Shown one piece after another: positions 1 through 9,441 of a stretch of 64,000 bases of DNA. How positions within the stretch are numbered: the stretch's first letter is position 1; every line of letters begins with the position of its first letter. The DNA comes from Colwellia piezophila ATCC BAA-637. GTDB taxonomy: Bacteria; Pseudomonadota; Gammaproteobacteria; Enterobacterales; Alteromonadaceae. Made by a program: the position numbers and the translations under genes. The stretch is from assembly GCF_000378625.1 (NCBI RefSeq), contig NZ_KB905174.1, forward strand, positions 1 to 64,000, written 5' to 3'. The notes under the pieces were generated by a model, which was not told the DNA's origin, made no database searches, and saw only the letters and a list, made by a program, of their open reading frames with translations.

Positions 1-131
1 ATGATGAGCACGCGGTTATAGGTTAACGCCAAGAAACTCCAAGCCGATTATGTTGGTTATAGCTAATATTAAGTATAAAAAGGGATAATGCTCATCGTAT
101 GTAAGTGTTTAATAACCGAGTCCTACAATGT

Positions 132-160
132 TGTTACATATTATGTAACAGCTTTTTTAA
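132..160 (+). terminator. Hairpin followed by T-run, probable terminator
   Basis: A perfect 8-bp stem (TGTTACAT / ATGTAACA) with a 3-nt loop is followed by GCTTTTTTAA. It could end a gene lying left of the window. The 19-bp palindrome could instead be an operator for the gene at 276. Confidence 0.5.
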
Positions 161-275
161 TGCGTTGAAACTCAGCTATGTGTTATATGTTAGATAAAGC
201 TAGGGAACTCTAACTACTTTTAGTGTTCTACATTTATCAGAATATAGTTAAAACCGACAATATGGATCTCACTTA

Positions 276-1832
276 ATGAAAAAAATTCAGCTGTTTAACA
301 ATAAAATCGTATTCGCCATACTAACCACTATTGGCTGTGCCACTTCTTTTACGTCGTCTGCCAGTAAGTCGAGTACCGTTGACTTCAATGAAGTGATGAT
401 TATTTCTCCCTATAACCTCACTCAAGAAATTATTGCCGCAGACGTACTGCCAAATAAAGGTAAAGAGTTAGTCACGTTTTCTGTTGATGAAAAGGGTAAC
501 CGATGGTTAATTATTTATCAGTTAAACAAGCAGACAAGTCAGTATGTTATCGCAGAACAAGCCATTATCCCTAAGCACTTTTATCGCTTTGATTTAAGTG
601 AGCTAAAACCCGAAGAGAAAGCCGGGCGAACACAAAATATCTATTTTCTTTCTGCGGATTCACTCGCCCTTTATAAAAATAAACAGTTTAAGAAACTGGT
701 AGATATTGACTCCTTATATGTACAAGAGCAGGCGGACTTTCTTAGTAAAGGAAACTTTATTCAAGATTTGAATAATGACAATTTTGATGACGTGATTATT
801 GCTGACTTTACTCAAACTCATATTTTTATCGGCCAAGGAATGAATAGCTTTGCTAAGCAAACTCTGCCGATAAAACCTGAGGTACGGGTGCTCTCAGCAG
901 GGGCGACTTATACTGAAACCAAGTTATATTTTACGGATGTTAATTTTGATAAAAAAACAGACATTTTATTGGTAGGTGATGGCGAAATGATTGTTTATCC
1001 TCAAACTGAACAGAGTAAATTTTCTAGCACAGCAGTTATCTTACCGATTAATGAAGCGATCAGTGGTACCGATTGGTGGAATAAGCGTGATGAAAGTGGT
1101 GAACAATTAGATCAAAGTGATTTGGAGTATCGCAAGTTAGAAGAGCTACGCGATGTCAATGCCGATGGTATTACCGATATGGTAGTTCGCTACACCAAGG
1201 CTTCTGGTGTGCTTGACCGTGTTAACGATTATGAAATATTCCTCGGTAAAAAAAGCCAAGGCGTGTTGAGCTATGCACAACAGGCTGACAGCGTCATTCA
1301 TGCTGAAGGTACGTTAACAGGATTAGAGTTTGTTGATATTGATAATGATGACAAACTTGAGGTTTTAATTGCTGGCTTTGATATTGGTTTATCACAAATT
1401 ATTGGTGCTTTGATTACGGGGGGGATTGACCAAGATGTCTATGTATTTAAAATGAACGAGCAGGATAAGTTCCCCGCGAAACCGGCGATAAAAAAAGATG
1501 TTGAACTGACCTTTAGTTTAACTTCGGGCCAAAGTGGTAGTGCGGTGGTTAAGTTAGCAGACTTAAATGGCGATGGTTTAAAAGAATTGATCTTGTCTGA
1601 TGATGACGATGAGCTAAAAATATACCTAGGTAAAAAAATTACTAAAAGCAGCAAATATAAACGCTCATTTAACAAGCGCAGTGTTGGCTACGACACGCAG
1701 TTACCTAAAAATGGTAATCTTGTCATGGTTGAAGATTTAAATGGTGATGGCAAAGATGATTTATTGATGAAGTTCTCTCGTCTTGATGGCGAAGGGAAAG
1801 CTAAAGAGTTTAAAGTGCTCTTTTCACTGTAG
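276..1832 (+). CDS. Secreted FG-GAP/VCBS-repeat protein
   Basis: The 518-residue product starts with a signal peptide (basic start, hydrophobic core to about residue 22, then a Ser-rich stretch). The rest carries Asp-rich Ca-binding-like repeats of the FG-GAP/VCBS kind: DVNADGITD near residue 297, DIDNDDKLEV near 358, DLNGDGLKEL near 434 and DLNGDGKDD near 493. Such repeats fold as beta-propeller blades in periplasmic or surface proteins. No enzymatic motif is visible. It stands alone, with a terminator-like hairpin upstream and a 270-bp repeat element 35 bp downstream. The role is unknown. Confidence 0.8.
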   Translation: MKKIQLFNNKIVFAILTTIGCATSFTSSASKSSTVDFNEVMIISPYNLTQEIIAADVLPNKGKELVTFSVDEKGNRWLIIYQLNKQTSQYVIAEQAIIPKHFYRFDLSELKPEEKAGRTQNIYFLSADSLALYKNKQFKKLVDIDSLYVQEQADFLSKGNFIQDLNNDNFDDVIIADFTQTHIFIGQGMNSFAKQTLPIKPEVRVLSAGATYTETKLYFTDVNFDKKTDILLVGDGEMIVYPQTEQSKFSSTAVILPINEAISGTDWWNKRDESGEQLDQSDLEYRKLEELRDVNADGITDMVVRYTKASGVLDRVNDYEIFLGKKSQGVLSYAQQADSVIHAEGTLTGLEFVDIDNDDKLEVLIAGFDIGLSQIIGALITGGIDQDVYVFKMNEQDKFPAKPAIKKDVELTFSLTSGQSGSAVVKLADLNGDGLKELILSDDDDELKIYLGKKITKSSKYKRSFNKRSVGYDTQLPKNGNLVMVEDLNGDGKDDLLMKFSRLDGEGKAKEFKVLFSL

Positions 1833-1867
1833 CAACCTCGATAGTTTACCAATAGCTTCCACCATTA

Positions 1868-2137
1868 TTATACCAATTTGATTAAATTTCTTCCCAATTC
1901 AGAGCTCTGCTCAATGTTCAATAACAAGGAAAGTTTGTTTCGGTTTAGTCATTCTAAATCAAATAAATTTAACGATGTTAGTGGGCATCGAGCAAGCTCC
2001 CAGAGGGCGAGTTTAAAAGACTTACATGCTGCGTTATTTATTTTGACAAGGGAATAACCATTCTCTTCAATCAATGCCTTGCCTCTAAGCCTTTTAATTC
2101 TCGCTGAGTGGGAAAGAACTTAATCAACTTGGTATTA
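1868..2137. mobile_element. 270-bp MITE-like element, copy 1
   Basis: The ends are imperfect inverted repeats (TACCAATTTGATTAA at the left; the right end reads TACCAAGTTGATTAA on the opposite strand). Each end is bounded by the triplet TTA, as a 3-bp target duplication would give. The element is about 97% identical to the copy at 2788-3057 and the same length. It encodes no transposase. Open frames inside it are not genes. Confidence 0.8.
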
Positions 2138-2175
2138 GTTAGCTAAGGCAATAAAACACAGCGATAATTTATACT

Positions 2176-2382
2176 ATGAAACAAGATATTTGTGGGTATC
2201 ATCAAGATGAAGAGCGGCATTGGGTGGCTGAGTTAGCTTGTGGTCATTTTCAACATGTTAGGCACAAGCCGCCTTTTATAAACAGACCTTGGGTAACGTC
2301 ACTTAGTGGGCGAGAAGGCATGTTAGGGCATAAACTTAAGTGTAAGAAATGTGATGAGATGGCACCTAAAGATAAAGTCTAA
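2176..2382 (+). CDS. DUF3565 small metal-binding-like protein
   Basis: This 68-residue protein matches the conserved pattern of the DUF3565 family: GYHQDEERHW near the start, then LACGHFQHVRHKPPF, RPWV, GR, and a C-terminal CKKCD. The paired Cys and His residues (CGH..H and CKKC) suggest a zinc or similar metal site; this is inference, as the family has no firm function. The length is typical. It starts 38 bp after a repeat element and is a stand-alone gene on the plus strand. Confidence 0.85.
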   Translation: MKQDICGYHQDEERHWVAELACGHFQHVRHKPPFINRPWVTSLSGREGMLGHKLKCKKCDEMAPKDKV

Positions 2383-2396
2383 CCGCTAAGGTGTAG

Positions 2397-2712
2397 TTAA
2401 TAGCGGTAACCCAGACTGAAGAAAGGGTAATGGTCATCGTTATAAACATTATAAGTTACCCCAAGCGACAAACCTGGGTTATCTTTGCCATAAAAGTAAT
2501 ATTTATAACCCACCGATATACCGTAAGCAGCATGGTGCACTATTTCGAAGCTGTCATTATAAATGGTCTCTATATTGATGGTGCCGCAATAGAAACCTAA
2601 GAAAGTCTTTTATCAAGAAAATAGTTGATGCCAACGCCTGATCACAATGCTCTGTTGTTATCATTGCTGCCAGAGTTGGCTTTAAGTGCACCAACAGCAA
2701 TAAGGTTAAAAT
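2397..2712 (-). pseudogene. Decayed outer-membrane beta-barrel protein, C-terminal part
   Basis: Read on the minus strand, the last ~70 codons alternate polar and aromatic residues (e.g. VGYKYYFYGKDNPG, then YPFFSLGYRY at the very end before TAA), the look of final barrel strands with a C-terminal aromatic signal. Upstream the same protein continues as GVGINYFLDKRLS in another frame, interrupted by a TGA and a TAG plus a frameshift, with VGALKANSGSNDNNR before that. There is no intact start. It is therefore a dead remnant of a small OMP, between two copies of the 270-bp repeat. Confidence 0.65.
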
Positions 2713-2787
2713 GAATCCTTTCAAAAAACACTCCTTGTTTTCTTATAAATTAGCTTGTTGAGTAACTTTACTTATCCAGAGTTGAGC

Positions 2788-3057
2788 TTATACCAATTTG
2801 ATTAAATTTCTTCCCAACTCAGAGCTCTGCTCAATGTTCAATAACAAGGGAAATTTGTTTCGGTTTAGTCATTCTAAATCAAATAAATTTAACGATGTTA
2901 GTGGGCATCGAGCAAGCTCCCAGAGGGCGAGTTTAAAAGGCTTACATGCTGCGTTATTGATTTTGACAAGGGAAAAACCATTCTCTTCAATCAATGCCTT
3001 GCCTCTAAGCCTTTTAATTCTCGCTGAGTGGGAAAGAACTTAATCAACTTGGTATTA
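2788..3057. mobile_element. 270-bp MITE-like element, copy 2
   Basis: Same length and ends as the copy at 1868-2137, again bounded by TTA triplets. Its right-hand TTA (3055-3057) is, on the minus strand, the TAA stop codon of hemY, so the element lies exactly at the hemY stop. An 81-codon open frame inside it is repeat sequence, not a gene. Confidence 0.8.
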
Positions 3058-4272
3058 CTTTGTGAAGCGACTCGCCTTTAGCCAAGTATCATTTGCTGCT
3101 TGATGTTGCCCTTGCAGGCCATGGGCTTGTGCTAGCGCATGCAGATCTTGTAAATCATACTGCTTACCGTAGTTTTCTTCCTCAAGCTTTATCAAGCTGC
3201 CAAAAGCCTTCTCTGCCATAGAGTATTGTTCGCTCATCAACGCTAGGTGGCCTAAACAGCTCAGCCATTTACCACTATGAATATCTTTATGTAGCTGTTT
3301 CTGCACAATAGCTATCAGCTCATCAGCGTGTTTAATCGGTAGGTTACGCGTTTGTTTTAAAAATTCAGCGCTGGGTGATTTTTTAAATAAAGGCACTAAT
3401 AACTTGTTTATCGGTTCAATAATTTCGTGCTCAGCCAACACCTGACAGTAAGCAAGTAGAACGGCTTCGCGCTGTTTAACCTTACGACCTAGAGTATCCC
3501 AATTGGTTTGTAATTTGTTACTGTTATGCTGTTTAATACTGTCAGTGAAACTACCGTAGTAGGCCTTTTTTTCCCAAAGCCGAACCGTTTTATCGCTGAT
3601 GGTTTTTGCTTTGTGTGCAGAAGGTAAATAATGCAGTGCTTGCTCAAAGCGTTGTTCAACCAAACATAAATCTATTTCCAGTGCCAGTAAGCGCGCATCA
3701 TGACCAATTTGTTTGTGATTTTCATCAATGAGCAAGCGTGCCTTAGCGTAAGGTTCGCTGCTATCTTGATTCATTAGTAATTTGATATTTACAATGATGC
3801 TTTCTAAGCCGAGATCTTTAATTTTAACGGTTTCTTTTTCAAGTAAGGCTAAATAATGATTGGTGTTACTATTCAGTGCTAACTTGGCAGAGGCTGATGC
3901 CGCCAATAGATAAGCACTTTGTTTACGTTTTGATGGAATGGCACTTTTTGAAAATAACGCTTCTGCTTGGCTATAATCCTCTAGCATATAAGCAGCCAAG
4001 CCTTTGTTAAAATTAGCAATGCCACGGCGTTGTCCGGCAAAAGCGAGCTTATTCCAAGTACCAAAACTAAAGTTTAAACCACCACGTAGTAGCTTTAAGC
4101 TAAGCACTAAAGTTATAAAGAGTAGCGTTAGCATAATACCTGCAGAGAGTACGGTTAACTCTATAGTGGTATTGCCCATGGCAATAAGGATGTAACCTTT
4201 TTCATCAATTAAAAAGGGACTGATGGCCATTACGCAAAGAAAAAGCACTAAACCGATAATGATGCGGATCAT
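3055..4272 (-). CDS. hemY: HemY, TPR-type heme-biosynthesis-associated membrane protein
   Basis: The 405-residue product has two N-terminal membrane segments (about 3-22 and 35-62), then an alpha-helical region with TPR-like repeats, as in enterobacterial HemY (about 400 residues). HemY is co-transcribed with hemC/D/X; its exact role in tetrapyrrole synthesis is unsettled. Do not confuse it with protoporphyrinogen oxidase, which shares the name in Bacillus. The start ATG overlaps the hemX stop by 4 bp, showing translational coupling. The stop codon coincides with the boundary of a 270-bp repeat. Confidence 0.9.
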   Translation of the reverse strand: MIRIIIGLVLFLCVMAISPFLIDEKGYILIAMGNTTIELTVLSAGIMLTLLFITLVLSLKLLRGGLNFSFGTWNKLAFAGQRRGIANFNKGLAAYMLEDYSQAEALFSKSAIPSKRKQSAYLLAASASAKLALNSNTNHYLALLEKETVKIKDLGLESIIVNIKLLMNQDSSEPYAKARLLIDENHKQIGHDARLLALEIDLCLVEQRFEQALHYLPSAHKAKTISDKTVRLWEKKAYYGSFTDSIKQHNSNKLQTNWDTLGRKVKQREAVLLAYCQVLAEHEIIEPINKLLVPLFKKSPSAEFLKQTRNLPIKHADELIAIVQKQLHKDIHSGKWLSCLGHLALMSEQYSMAEKAFGSLIKLEEENYGKQYDLQDLHALAQAHGLQGQHQAANDTWLKASRFTK

Positions 4273-5639
4273 CGTTGACCTCCACTCATTGGCTCATCTT
4301 CAATAGGCTTTTTTACTTCAGCTTTTATTTCTTTAGGCTTTATTTCTTTAGGTGTTAACTCTAGCGCTGATTCTTCAGTGGTAATTGTTTCAGTTAACTC
4401 AGTTTTCAGGGGGTTTTTATGTTGCACTGCACCTTGTTTAGTCGTTTCAAGCAAGCGTTGCATAGCCGCCAATGAGACTAAGTCACTTGGGTAGTCGTAA
4501 TAAACAATTTGCTGTTTTAGCTGTTCGATTGATTGATAAAACTTTTGATTGCTCGCTAAGTCCATATCAAAATATTCATTGAGCCACTGTTGAATATCAA
4601 GCAAAGTTTGTTGATATACCTCCGCCTTTTGTTCGCTGGCGGCCCATTGCACTAACTGTACTTTTAAGCTTAAGTTCTGTCTTAAATGTTGTTGTTGATT
4701 AGGTGTCATTAAAGGTTCAACCATGCCGGTTCTACGACGAACCGTAATAAAATCATTAAGAAACTTTTGCCAGGTCTTGGCCAGATTTGTTTGCCAGTCG
4801 TTAATATTGTCCGAAAGAGTAAAATCTTCTTTTTCGCCGGCTAATGTTTCACCTAAATTAACCTTGGCAAGTGTTAAGCTTGGCACCTGCTTATTCAGCG
4901 CCATCAAGGTTAAAATGGCTTGTTGATTTTGTAAGGTCGGCATTAAGGCTAAGGCTTCAATATCTTCATTAATTAAGGCGCGCACCGGTAAATATTTAGG
5001 TTGCTTGAGTTCTTTAAGTCGACTGTCGGCCTCGCGCAGTAAACTAATAGCGGCTTTCGTATCACGCTCTAACCACATAGTGCGAGCAGCGACACGAACC
5101 AGGTATTCAGCTTCATGAATTAACCAATCACTTGGCTGGCGTTGGCTTACTTGCTGCTTTATTTGACTTATTTGAGTTGATAATTGTTGTATTTGAGCGT
5201 CACTATCAAGATGCGCTTTTTGGGCGCTTTCTTGTGATTGACTAGTGCTTTTATGTTGCTGTAATTGGTTATTAAAAGTGTTTATTAAGCTGGTTCGAAG
5301 TTGCTCTTGGCTTTGTTGTAACGCTTGTTGGTTTTGCTGACTTAAGGTTAAAAGTTGCGCGCTAGTTTGTTGCTGCTGCCAAACATAATGGCCTATGGAG
5401 GCGAAAATACTTAATAAAGCAATGACGAGGGCCATTATTGAGGTTTTATTCGATGATTTTTTAGTGTCGAGCTGAGCGCGTGATGGCTTTTTAGTTATCG
5501 GGCTGGCAGGGGGGCTCTTCTGTTCAGGTTTTGCCGCTGTTGTCTTGGCATTACTGGCAGATGATAATTTAGCGGCCTCTTTTTTCTCGGGTTCGCTATT
5601 ATCCGATAAATTGTTTTTAGAGACTTCGTTATCCGACAT
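4269..5639 (-). CDS. hemX: HemX family protein (uroporphyrinogen methyltransferase-like annotation)
   Basis: The product is about 456 residues: a charged, Ala/Lys/Pro-rich cytoplasmic N-terminus, a single membrane helix (SIMALVIALLSIFASIGHYVW region), a Gln-rich coiled coil, and the HemX domain with WLIHEAEYLVRVAARTMWLERD. E. coli HemX has the same layout. A methyltransferase activity has been annotated but is not supported by a visible SAM-binding motif. An upstream ATG at 5654 is in frame; I prefer 5639 because a GGAAAA stretch precedes it. It overlaps hemY by 4 bp. The acidic, Lys-rich C-tail is divergent. Confidence 0.88.
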   Translation of the reverse strand: MSDNEVSKNNLSDNSEPEKKEAAKLSSASNAKTTAAKPEQKSPPASPITKKPSRAQLDTKKSSNKTSIMALVIALLSIFASIGHYVWQQQQTSAQLLTLSQQNQQALQQSQEQLRTSLINTFNNQLQQHKSTSQSQESAQKAHLDSDAQIQQLSTQISQIKQQVSQRQPSDWLIHEAEYLVRVAARTMWLERDTKAAISLLREADSRLKELKQPKYLPVRALINEDIEALALMPTLQNQQAILTLMALNKQVPSLTLAKVNLGETLAGEKEDFTLSDNINDWQTNLAKTWQKFLNDFITVRRRTGMVEPLMTPNQQQHLRQNLSLKVQLVQWAASEQKAEVYQQTLLDIQQWLNEYFDMDLASNQKFYQSIEQLKQQIVYYDYPSDLVSLAAMQRLLETTKQGAVQHKNPLKTELTETITTEESALELTPKEIKPKEIKAEVKKPIEDEPMSGGQR

Positions 5640-5676
5640 GATTCTATTTTCCATCGTTATTTACGTTATAAACAGA

Positions 5677-6495
5677 CTACGAGCAAGAGAGTGTTTGCAA
5701 CGTATTACAGAGTATTTGAGAACTAGCACTGTGGGCATTAATCACCCGTTTTAAGCCTAAGGCTTTGGCGTTTTTTTCAATACGTTCACTGACTACAAGC
5801 CACAGACATTGAGATTGCCAAAAATGATCAGTGCTTTCAGTGGTATTGGCTAGATATTTTACTAAGGCTAATAATATATCGTTACTGGTAATGACAATAC
5901 AGTTAATTTGTTGTGCTCGCCATTGTTGGGCAATATTTATTGGTAATGTTCGCCATACACGTTGATAACTTTCTATATAACTAACTTTAGCACCTCGTTG
6001 GCGTAAATTATTAGCAATATGTTCTCGGCCACCATTACCACGGAATATGACCACTTTTTTGTTCTTGATCTTGGTCAATTGTGACAGCTTAAGTAAACCT
6101 TCACTGTGTTCTTGTTGAGAAGGTGGCGTCGATACCTCGGTTATTCCTATTGCATGTAACGCTTGTTTTGTGGCATTACCGACAGCAAAAAACCGCTGAG
6201 ATACACTATTACTTAACGGATAGTTCAGCTGAGTAAATTCAACCGCAGCAACACTAACAAAAATAAGTATATCGGCATGTTTTAATGCTGTGGCTATGTC
6301 GTTAGCGCTGGCGTTACTTTGATAATCAAAGAGGGGTTGGCTGGTATTGGCTATGCCTTGTTGATTAAGTAACAAAGTAAGTTGCTGAGCTTTAACTTCG
6401 GGTCTAGTGATTAAGACCTTTAGTGACTCATTGGTATCCGTCTCAAGCGGTGTCGCTTGAGACGGTTTTTTGGAAAACTTACTTTTTTTCGTCAT
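5677..6495 (-). CDS. hemD: Uroporphyrinogen-III synthase
   Basis: HemD closes and inverts ring D of hydroxymethylbilane to give uroporphyrinogen III. The 272-residue product (from ATG 6495) begins with a basic leader, then the family pattern [15 protein letters not shown], with [13 protein letters not shown] near the middle and [14 protein letters not shown] later. Sequence conservation in this family is always weak, so gene order is the main support. A longer open frame starts at 6579, but it would overlap hemC by about 100 bp. The 6495 start gives a 17-bp overlap and a normal length. Confidence 0.9.
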   Translation of the reverse strand: MTKKSKFSKKPSQATPLETDTNESLKVLITRPEVKAQQLTLLLNQQGIANTSQPLFDYQSNASANDIATALKHADILIFVSVAAVEFTQLNYPLSNSVSQRFFAVGNATKQALHAIGITEVSTPPSQQEHSEGLLKLSQLTKIKNKKVVIFRGNGGREHIANNLRQRGAKVSYIESYQRVWRTLPINIAQQWRAQQINCIVITSNDILLALVKYLANTTESTDHFWQSQCLWLVVSERIEKNAKALGLKRVINAHSASSQILCNTLQTLSCS

Positions 6496-7432
6496 TATTT
6501 TCTGAATAAACTTGCTGTAAGATTTTGTCTGCGCCTCGGCTAAGTAACTCTTGTGCGAGTTTATTGCCCAGTGCTTCACCTTCTTCTACGGGGCCAGTGA
6601 TTTCACTTTCGATCATTTCACTACCGTCAACCGCGCCAACTAAGCCGCGCAAGTAAATTTCTTTGCCATCTTCAGAAATTACGCCGTAGCTAGCAATAGG
6701 CACTTGGCAGCCGCCTTCAAGCGCTTTATTCATCGCACGCTCTGCTAGTACGCGAATACGGGTCGTTGCACATTCTAATGGCGCTAATAAGGCTTTAATG
6801 TTTTCATCATCATTACGACATTCAATACCCACGGCACCTTGGCCATTTGCCGGTAACATTTCTTCTGGTTCGATGAATTGTGCAATACGTTCTGGCATTG
6901 CTAAACGAATTAAACCAGCAGCCGCTAAGATTATGGCGTCGTATTGGCCTTCGTCTAATTTTCTCAAGCGCGTATTGACATTGCCTCGTAAATCACGAAT
7001 ATCTAAATCTGGGCGGCTTGCTTTTAATTGACATTGGCGACGTAAGCTAGAGGTACCAACGATGGCGCCTTTGGGTAAATCGGCTAATGATTTGATGGTA
7101 TTAGAAACAAAGGCATCACGGGGATCTTCACGAGGACAAATAACTTCTAGGCCTAAGCCTTCTGGAAAATCTACTGGCACATCTTTCATTGAATGCACCG
7201 CGATATCAGCACGGTCTTCAAGCATGGCTACTTCAAGTTCTTTAACAAATAACCCTTTACCACCGACTTTGGCCAAAGGCGTGTCTAAAATGATATCGCC
7301 TTTTGTTGTCATCGGCACTAATACAACGTTAATGCCGTCATGAAAATGTTCAAGTTGCGCTTTCACATATTCTGCTTGCCATAAAGCGAGGGCGCTTTTA
7401 CGCGTGGCAATTCGTACTGTGGTGTTATTCAT
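6479..7432 (-). CDS. hemC: Hydroxymethylbilane synthase (porphobilinogen deaminase)
   Basis: It joins four porphobilinogen units into hydroxymethylbilane in the cytoplasm. The 317 residues match the family length. The N-terminus reads [18 protein letters not shown], followed by [20 protein letters not shown] and the substrate-binding block [11 protein letters not shown] with [11 protein letters not shown]. The dipyrromethane cofactor Cys lies in [11 protein letters not shown] at residue 242, the same number as in E. coli. It is second in the cyaY-hemC-hemD-hemX-hemY series, 58 bp after cyaY. Confidence 0.97.
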   Translation of the reverse strand: MNNTTVRIATRKSALALWQAEYVKAQLEHFHDGINVVLVPMTTKGDIILDTPLAKVGGKGLFVKELEVAMLEDRADIAVHSMKDVPVDFPEGLGLEVICPREDPRDAFVSNTIKSLADLPKGAIVGTSSLRRQCQLKASRPDLDIRDLRGNVNTRLRKLDEGQYDAIILAAAGLIRLAMPERIAQFIEPEEMLPANGQGAVGIECRNDDENIKALLAPLECATTRIRVLAERAMNKALEGGCQVPIASYGVISEDGKEIYLRGLVGAVDGSEMIESEITGPVEEGEALGNKLAQELLSRGADKILQQVYSENNDEKK

Positions 7433-7490
7433 TCAATGTATCCAAATATATGATGGTGATACCCATAAGTTCTTAATGAACTTATCGGTA

Positions 7491-7811
7491 TTACTGAGCT
7501 GAAAGTGTTAATTCAGCTTCAGCTTGTGTGCTTACGGCATTTGATAAAAATTGCCAAAATTCATCGCCACTACGCTTATCTATCCAACATTCGTTGTCAA
7601 AGGTAAAGTGGTGACCGTTGAATTTTGTTGCTACCCATATTTCATGTAACGGGGCTTGCTTGTTGATAATTACTTTGGTGGTATTTAGAAAAGTCAGCGT
7701 TAATAATCCGCCAACGCCTTCGTAATCTATATCAACACCAGATTCTTCAATCGCTTCTTCAATAGCGAGAAGCAGTTCATCGGCGAGCAAGTTGTATTGG
7801 CTATCGTTCAT
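7491..7811 (-). CDS. cyaY: CyaY, bacterial frataxin
   Basis: This 106-residue iron-binding protein tunes Fe-S cluster assembly on IscS/IscU. The acidic first helix (LLLAIEEAIEESGVDIDYE) and the beta-sheet core (LTLTFLNTTKVIINKQAP, HEIWVATKFNGHHF, then SGDEFWQFL) are typical, and the length is that of E. coli CyaY (106). It is divergent from lptM and is the first gene of the hem series, linking Fe supply and heme making in one strand. The ~400 bp upstream holds a degenerate repeat. Confidence 0.95.
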   Translation of the reverse strand: MNDSQYNLLADELLLAIEEAIEESGVDIDYEGVGGLLTLTFLNTTKVIINKQAPLHEIWVATKFNGHHFTFDNECWIDKRSGDEFWQFLSNAVSTQAEAELTLSAQ

Positions 7812-7853
7812 TGCCTATCCTTTAAATATCATTATTTTTTTAAGTGAGTAACA

Positions 7854-8116
7854 TACCAAGTCTATTCAGTTAGTTTTCTGTCAGAGCTTGTTAACGCGGT
7901 GAAAATAAGCAGCGTTTTTTATATCTAATCATTCTATATTAAAAAGCTTCTGTGCGATTATTTAAACGCTGTAAAAGGCCCAAAGGGCTAGTTTCAAAGG
8001 CTTAAATACCGCGTTATTGATTTTAACCATAAAATAATTATTATCTTCAATCAATGCCTTGCCTTATAAGCCTTTTAAGTCCCGCTGAGTGAGAATAAAC
8101 TTATTAGAATTGCTAT
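7854..8116. repeat. Degenerate copy of the 270-bp TACCAA element
   Basis: The left end begins TACCAAG and the right end closes with a diverged inverse. The inner part shares TTCAATCAATGCCTTGCC and CCTTTTAAnTCnCGCTGAGTG with the copies at 1868 and 2788. It is much more mutated, so it is an older insertion. It occupies most of the 404-bp cyaY-lptM divergent spacer, and promoters for both genes must lie around or in it. Confidence 0.55.
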
Positions 8117-8215
8117 AAATGTTGATAAGCATGTGAGTATAATAGCAATCAGACAAAATAAATATAGATACTAAGCGGTTAAGTTAGGGTAAAAACCTTG
8201 ATTTAAACGACTTTC

Positions 8216-8566
8216 ATGGTAAAAACCATCATGCGCATCAAAAGACTCCGATACCGACAAAAAAAGTTTCATCAAGAATCAAAATTCAAATCAATATTAT
8301 TGACATTTTTTGCGGCTATTTTTATATCTGCGTGCGGTATTAAAGGTGATTTGTATGAAACGCCTGAGCAAGCCTCTAGCGAACAAAATACCATGACCGA
8401 GCAGGGCGCAGTAAGCCAAAAAAATGGCGTTAGTCAACCGGCTGACTCACAGAAAAAATCAGTAACAATGCTTGAAAAATCTGAGCAACCACAAGCTGCT
8501 CAGCAACCGATTGAACAAGCTATCAATCCATCGGATAAGCAATCTACAGATCCTATTAAAGAGTAA
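8216..8566 (+). CDS. lptM: LptM (YifL) outer-membrane lipoprotein
   Basis: Family role: LptM helps LptD fold and form correct disulfides in the LPS translocon. The sequence shows a basic leader, a hydrophobic stretch (ILLTFFAAIFI) and a lipobox ending SAC, followed directly by GIKGDLYETP, which matches the conserved C-G-x-K-G-x-L-Y start of mature LptM. The 116 residues are longer than E. coli's 67 because of a Gln/Ser/Glu-rich low-complexity tail. An internal ATG at 8231 is an equally possible start. It lies 6 bp before dapF, the usual neighbour. Confidence 0.85.
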   Translation: MVKTIMRIKRLRYRQKKFHQESKFKSILLTFFAAIFISACGIKGDLYETPEQASSEQNTMTEQGAVSQKNGVSQPADSQKKSVTMLEKSEQPQAAQQPIEQAINPSDKQSTDPIKE

Positions 8567-8572
8567 GTATTA

Positions 8573-9403
8573 ATGCTAGTTAATTTTTCTAAAATGCATG
8601 GTTTAGGTAATGATTTTTTAGTGATTGATAATGTCACGCAAAATGTTTTTTTATCGCCAGAGCAAATCATGAAATTTGCCGATAGAAACTTTGGTGTCGG
8701 CTTTGATCAGCTTTTAGTGGTAGAACCGCCTTATGATCCTGATTTAGATTTTCATTATCGCATTTATAATGCTGATGGTAGTGAAGTAGGGCAATGTGGT
8801 AATGGCGCTCGTTGTTTTGCCAAGTTTGTTCGCATGAAAGGCTTGTGTAATAAACATAAGATCAAAGTCTCTACTAGTACCGGAAAAATGAATTTACAGA
8901 TTGAGCGCGATGGTAATATTTCTGTGACCATGCCGGTACCACAATTTGAGCCGAATAAGATTCCTTTTAATGCACAAAAAATGGAAGGCACTTATATTCT
9001 GCGTAGTGAAAGCGAAACCGTTTTATGTGGTGCAGTATCAATGGGTAATCCACACTGTGTCGTTACCGTGGATAATGTCCTTGAGGCGCCAGTCGCATCT
9101 CTTGGTCAAGAGTTATCAACTCATGAGCGTTTTCCAAAAGATACCAATGTTGGCTTTATGGAAATCGTCTCACCCAATTATATTAAATTAAGAGTTTATG
9201 AACGCGGCGCAGCAGAAACCTTGGCTTGTGGTAGTGGTGCTTGTGCTGCCGTTGTCGTTGGCTATATGCAGAAAAAACTCGCCAAACAAGTCACCGTAGA
9301 ATTGCCTGGCGGTAAGTTACGTATATTTTGGCAAGGACCTGGCCACCCGGTAAAAATGTCAGGACCGGCAACACATGTATTTGATGGTCAAATATCGATC
9401 TAA
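8573..9403 (+). CDS. dapF: Diaminopimelate epimerase
   Basis: It converts LL- to meso-diaminopimelate for lysine and peptidoglycan synthesis. The 276 residues match E. coli DapF (274). The two catalytic cysteines are visible: Cys75 in GQCGNGARC and Cys219 in LACGSGACA. The N-terminus [13 protein letters not shown] is diagnostic. It sits between lptM and DUF484, the common gammaproteobacterial order; lysA, often inserted between lptM and dapF in relatives, is absent here. Confidence 0.98.
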   Translation: MLVNFSKMHGLGNDFLVIDNVTQNVFLSPEQIMKFADRNFGVGFDQLLVVEPPYDPDLDFHYRIYNADGSEVGQCGNGARCFAKFVRMKGLCNKHKIKVSTSTGKMNLQIERDGNISVTMPVPQFEPNKIPFNAQKMEGTYILRSESETVLCGAVSMGNPHCVVTVDNVLEAPVASLGQELSTHERFPKDTNVGFMEIVSPNYIKLRVYERGAAETLACGSGACAAVVVGYMQKKLAKQVTVELPGGKLRIFWQGPGHPVKMSGPATHVFDGQISI

Positions 9404-9441
9404 GCCACTATTCACCCTACTCTAATTAACGATGGCATCCA

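Noticed and set aside
2798..3043. 81-codon open frame on the plus strand
   Set aside because: It lies wholly within the 270-bp inverted-repeat element, is interrupted in the twin copy by base changes, and has no protein-like pattern.
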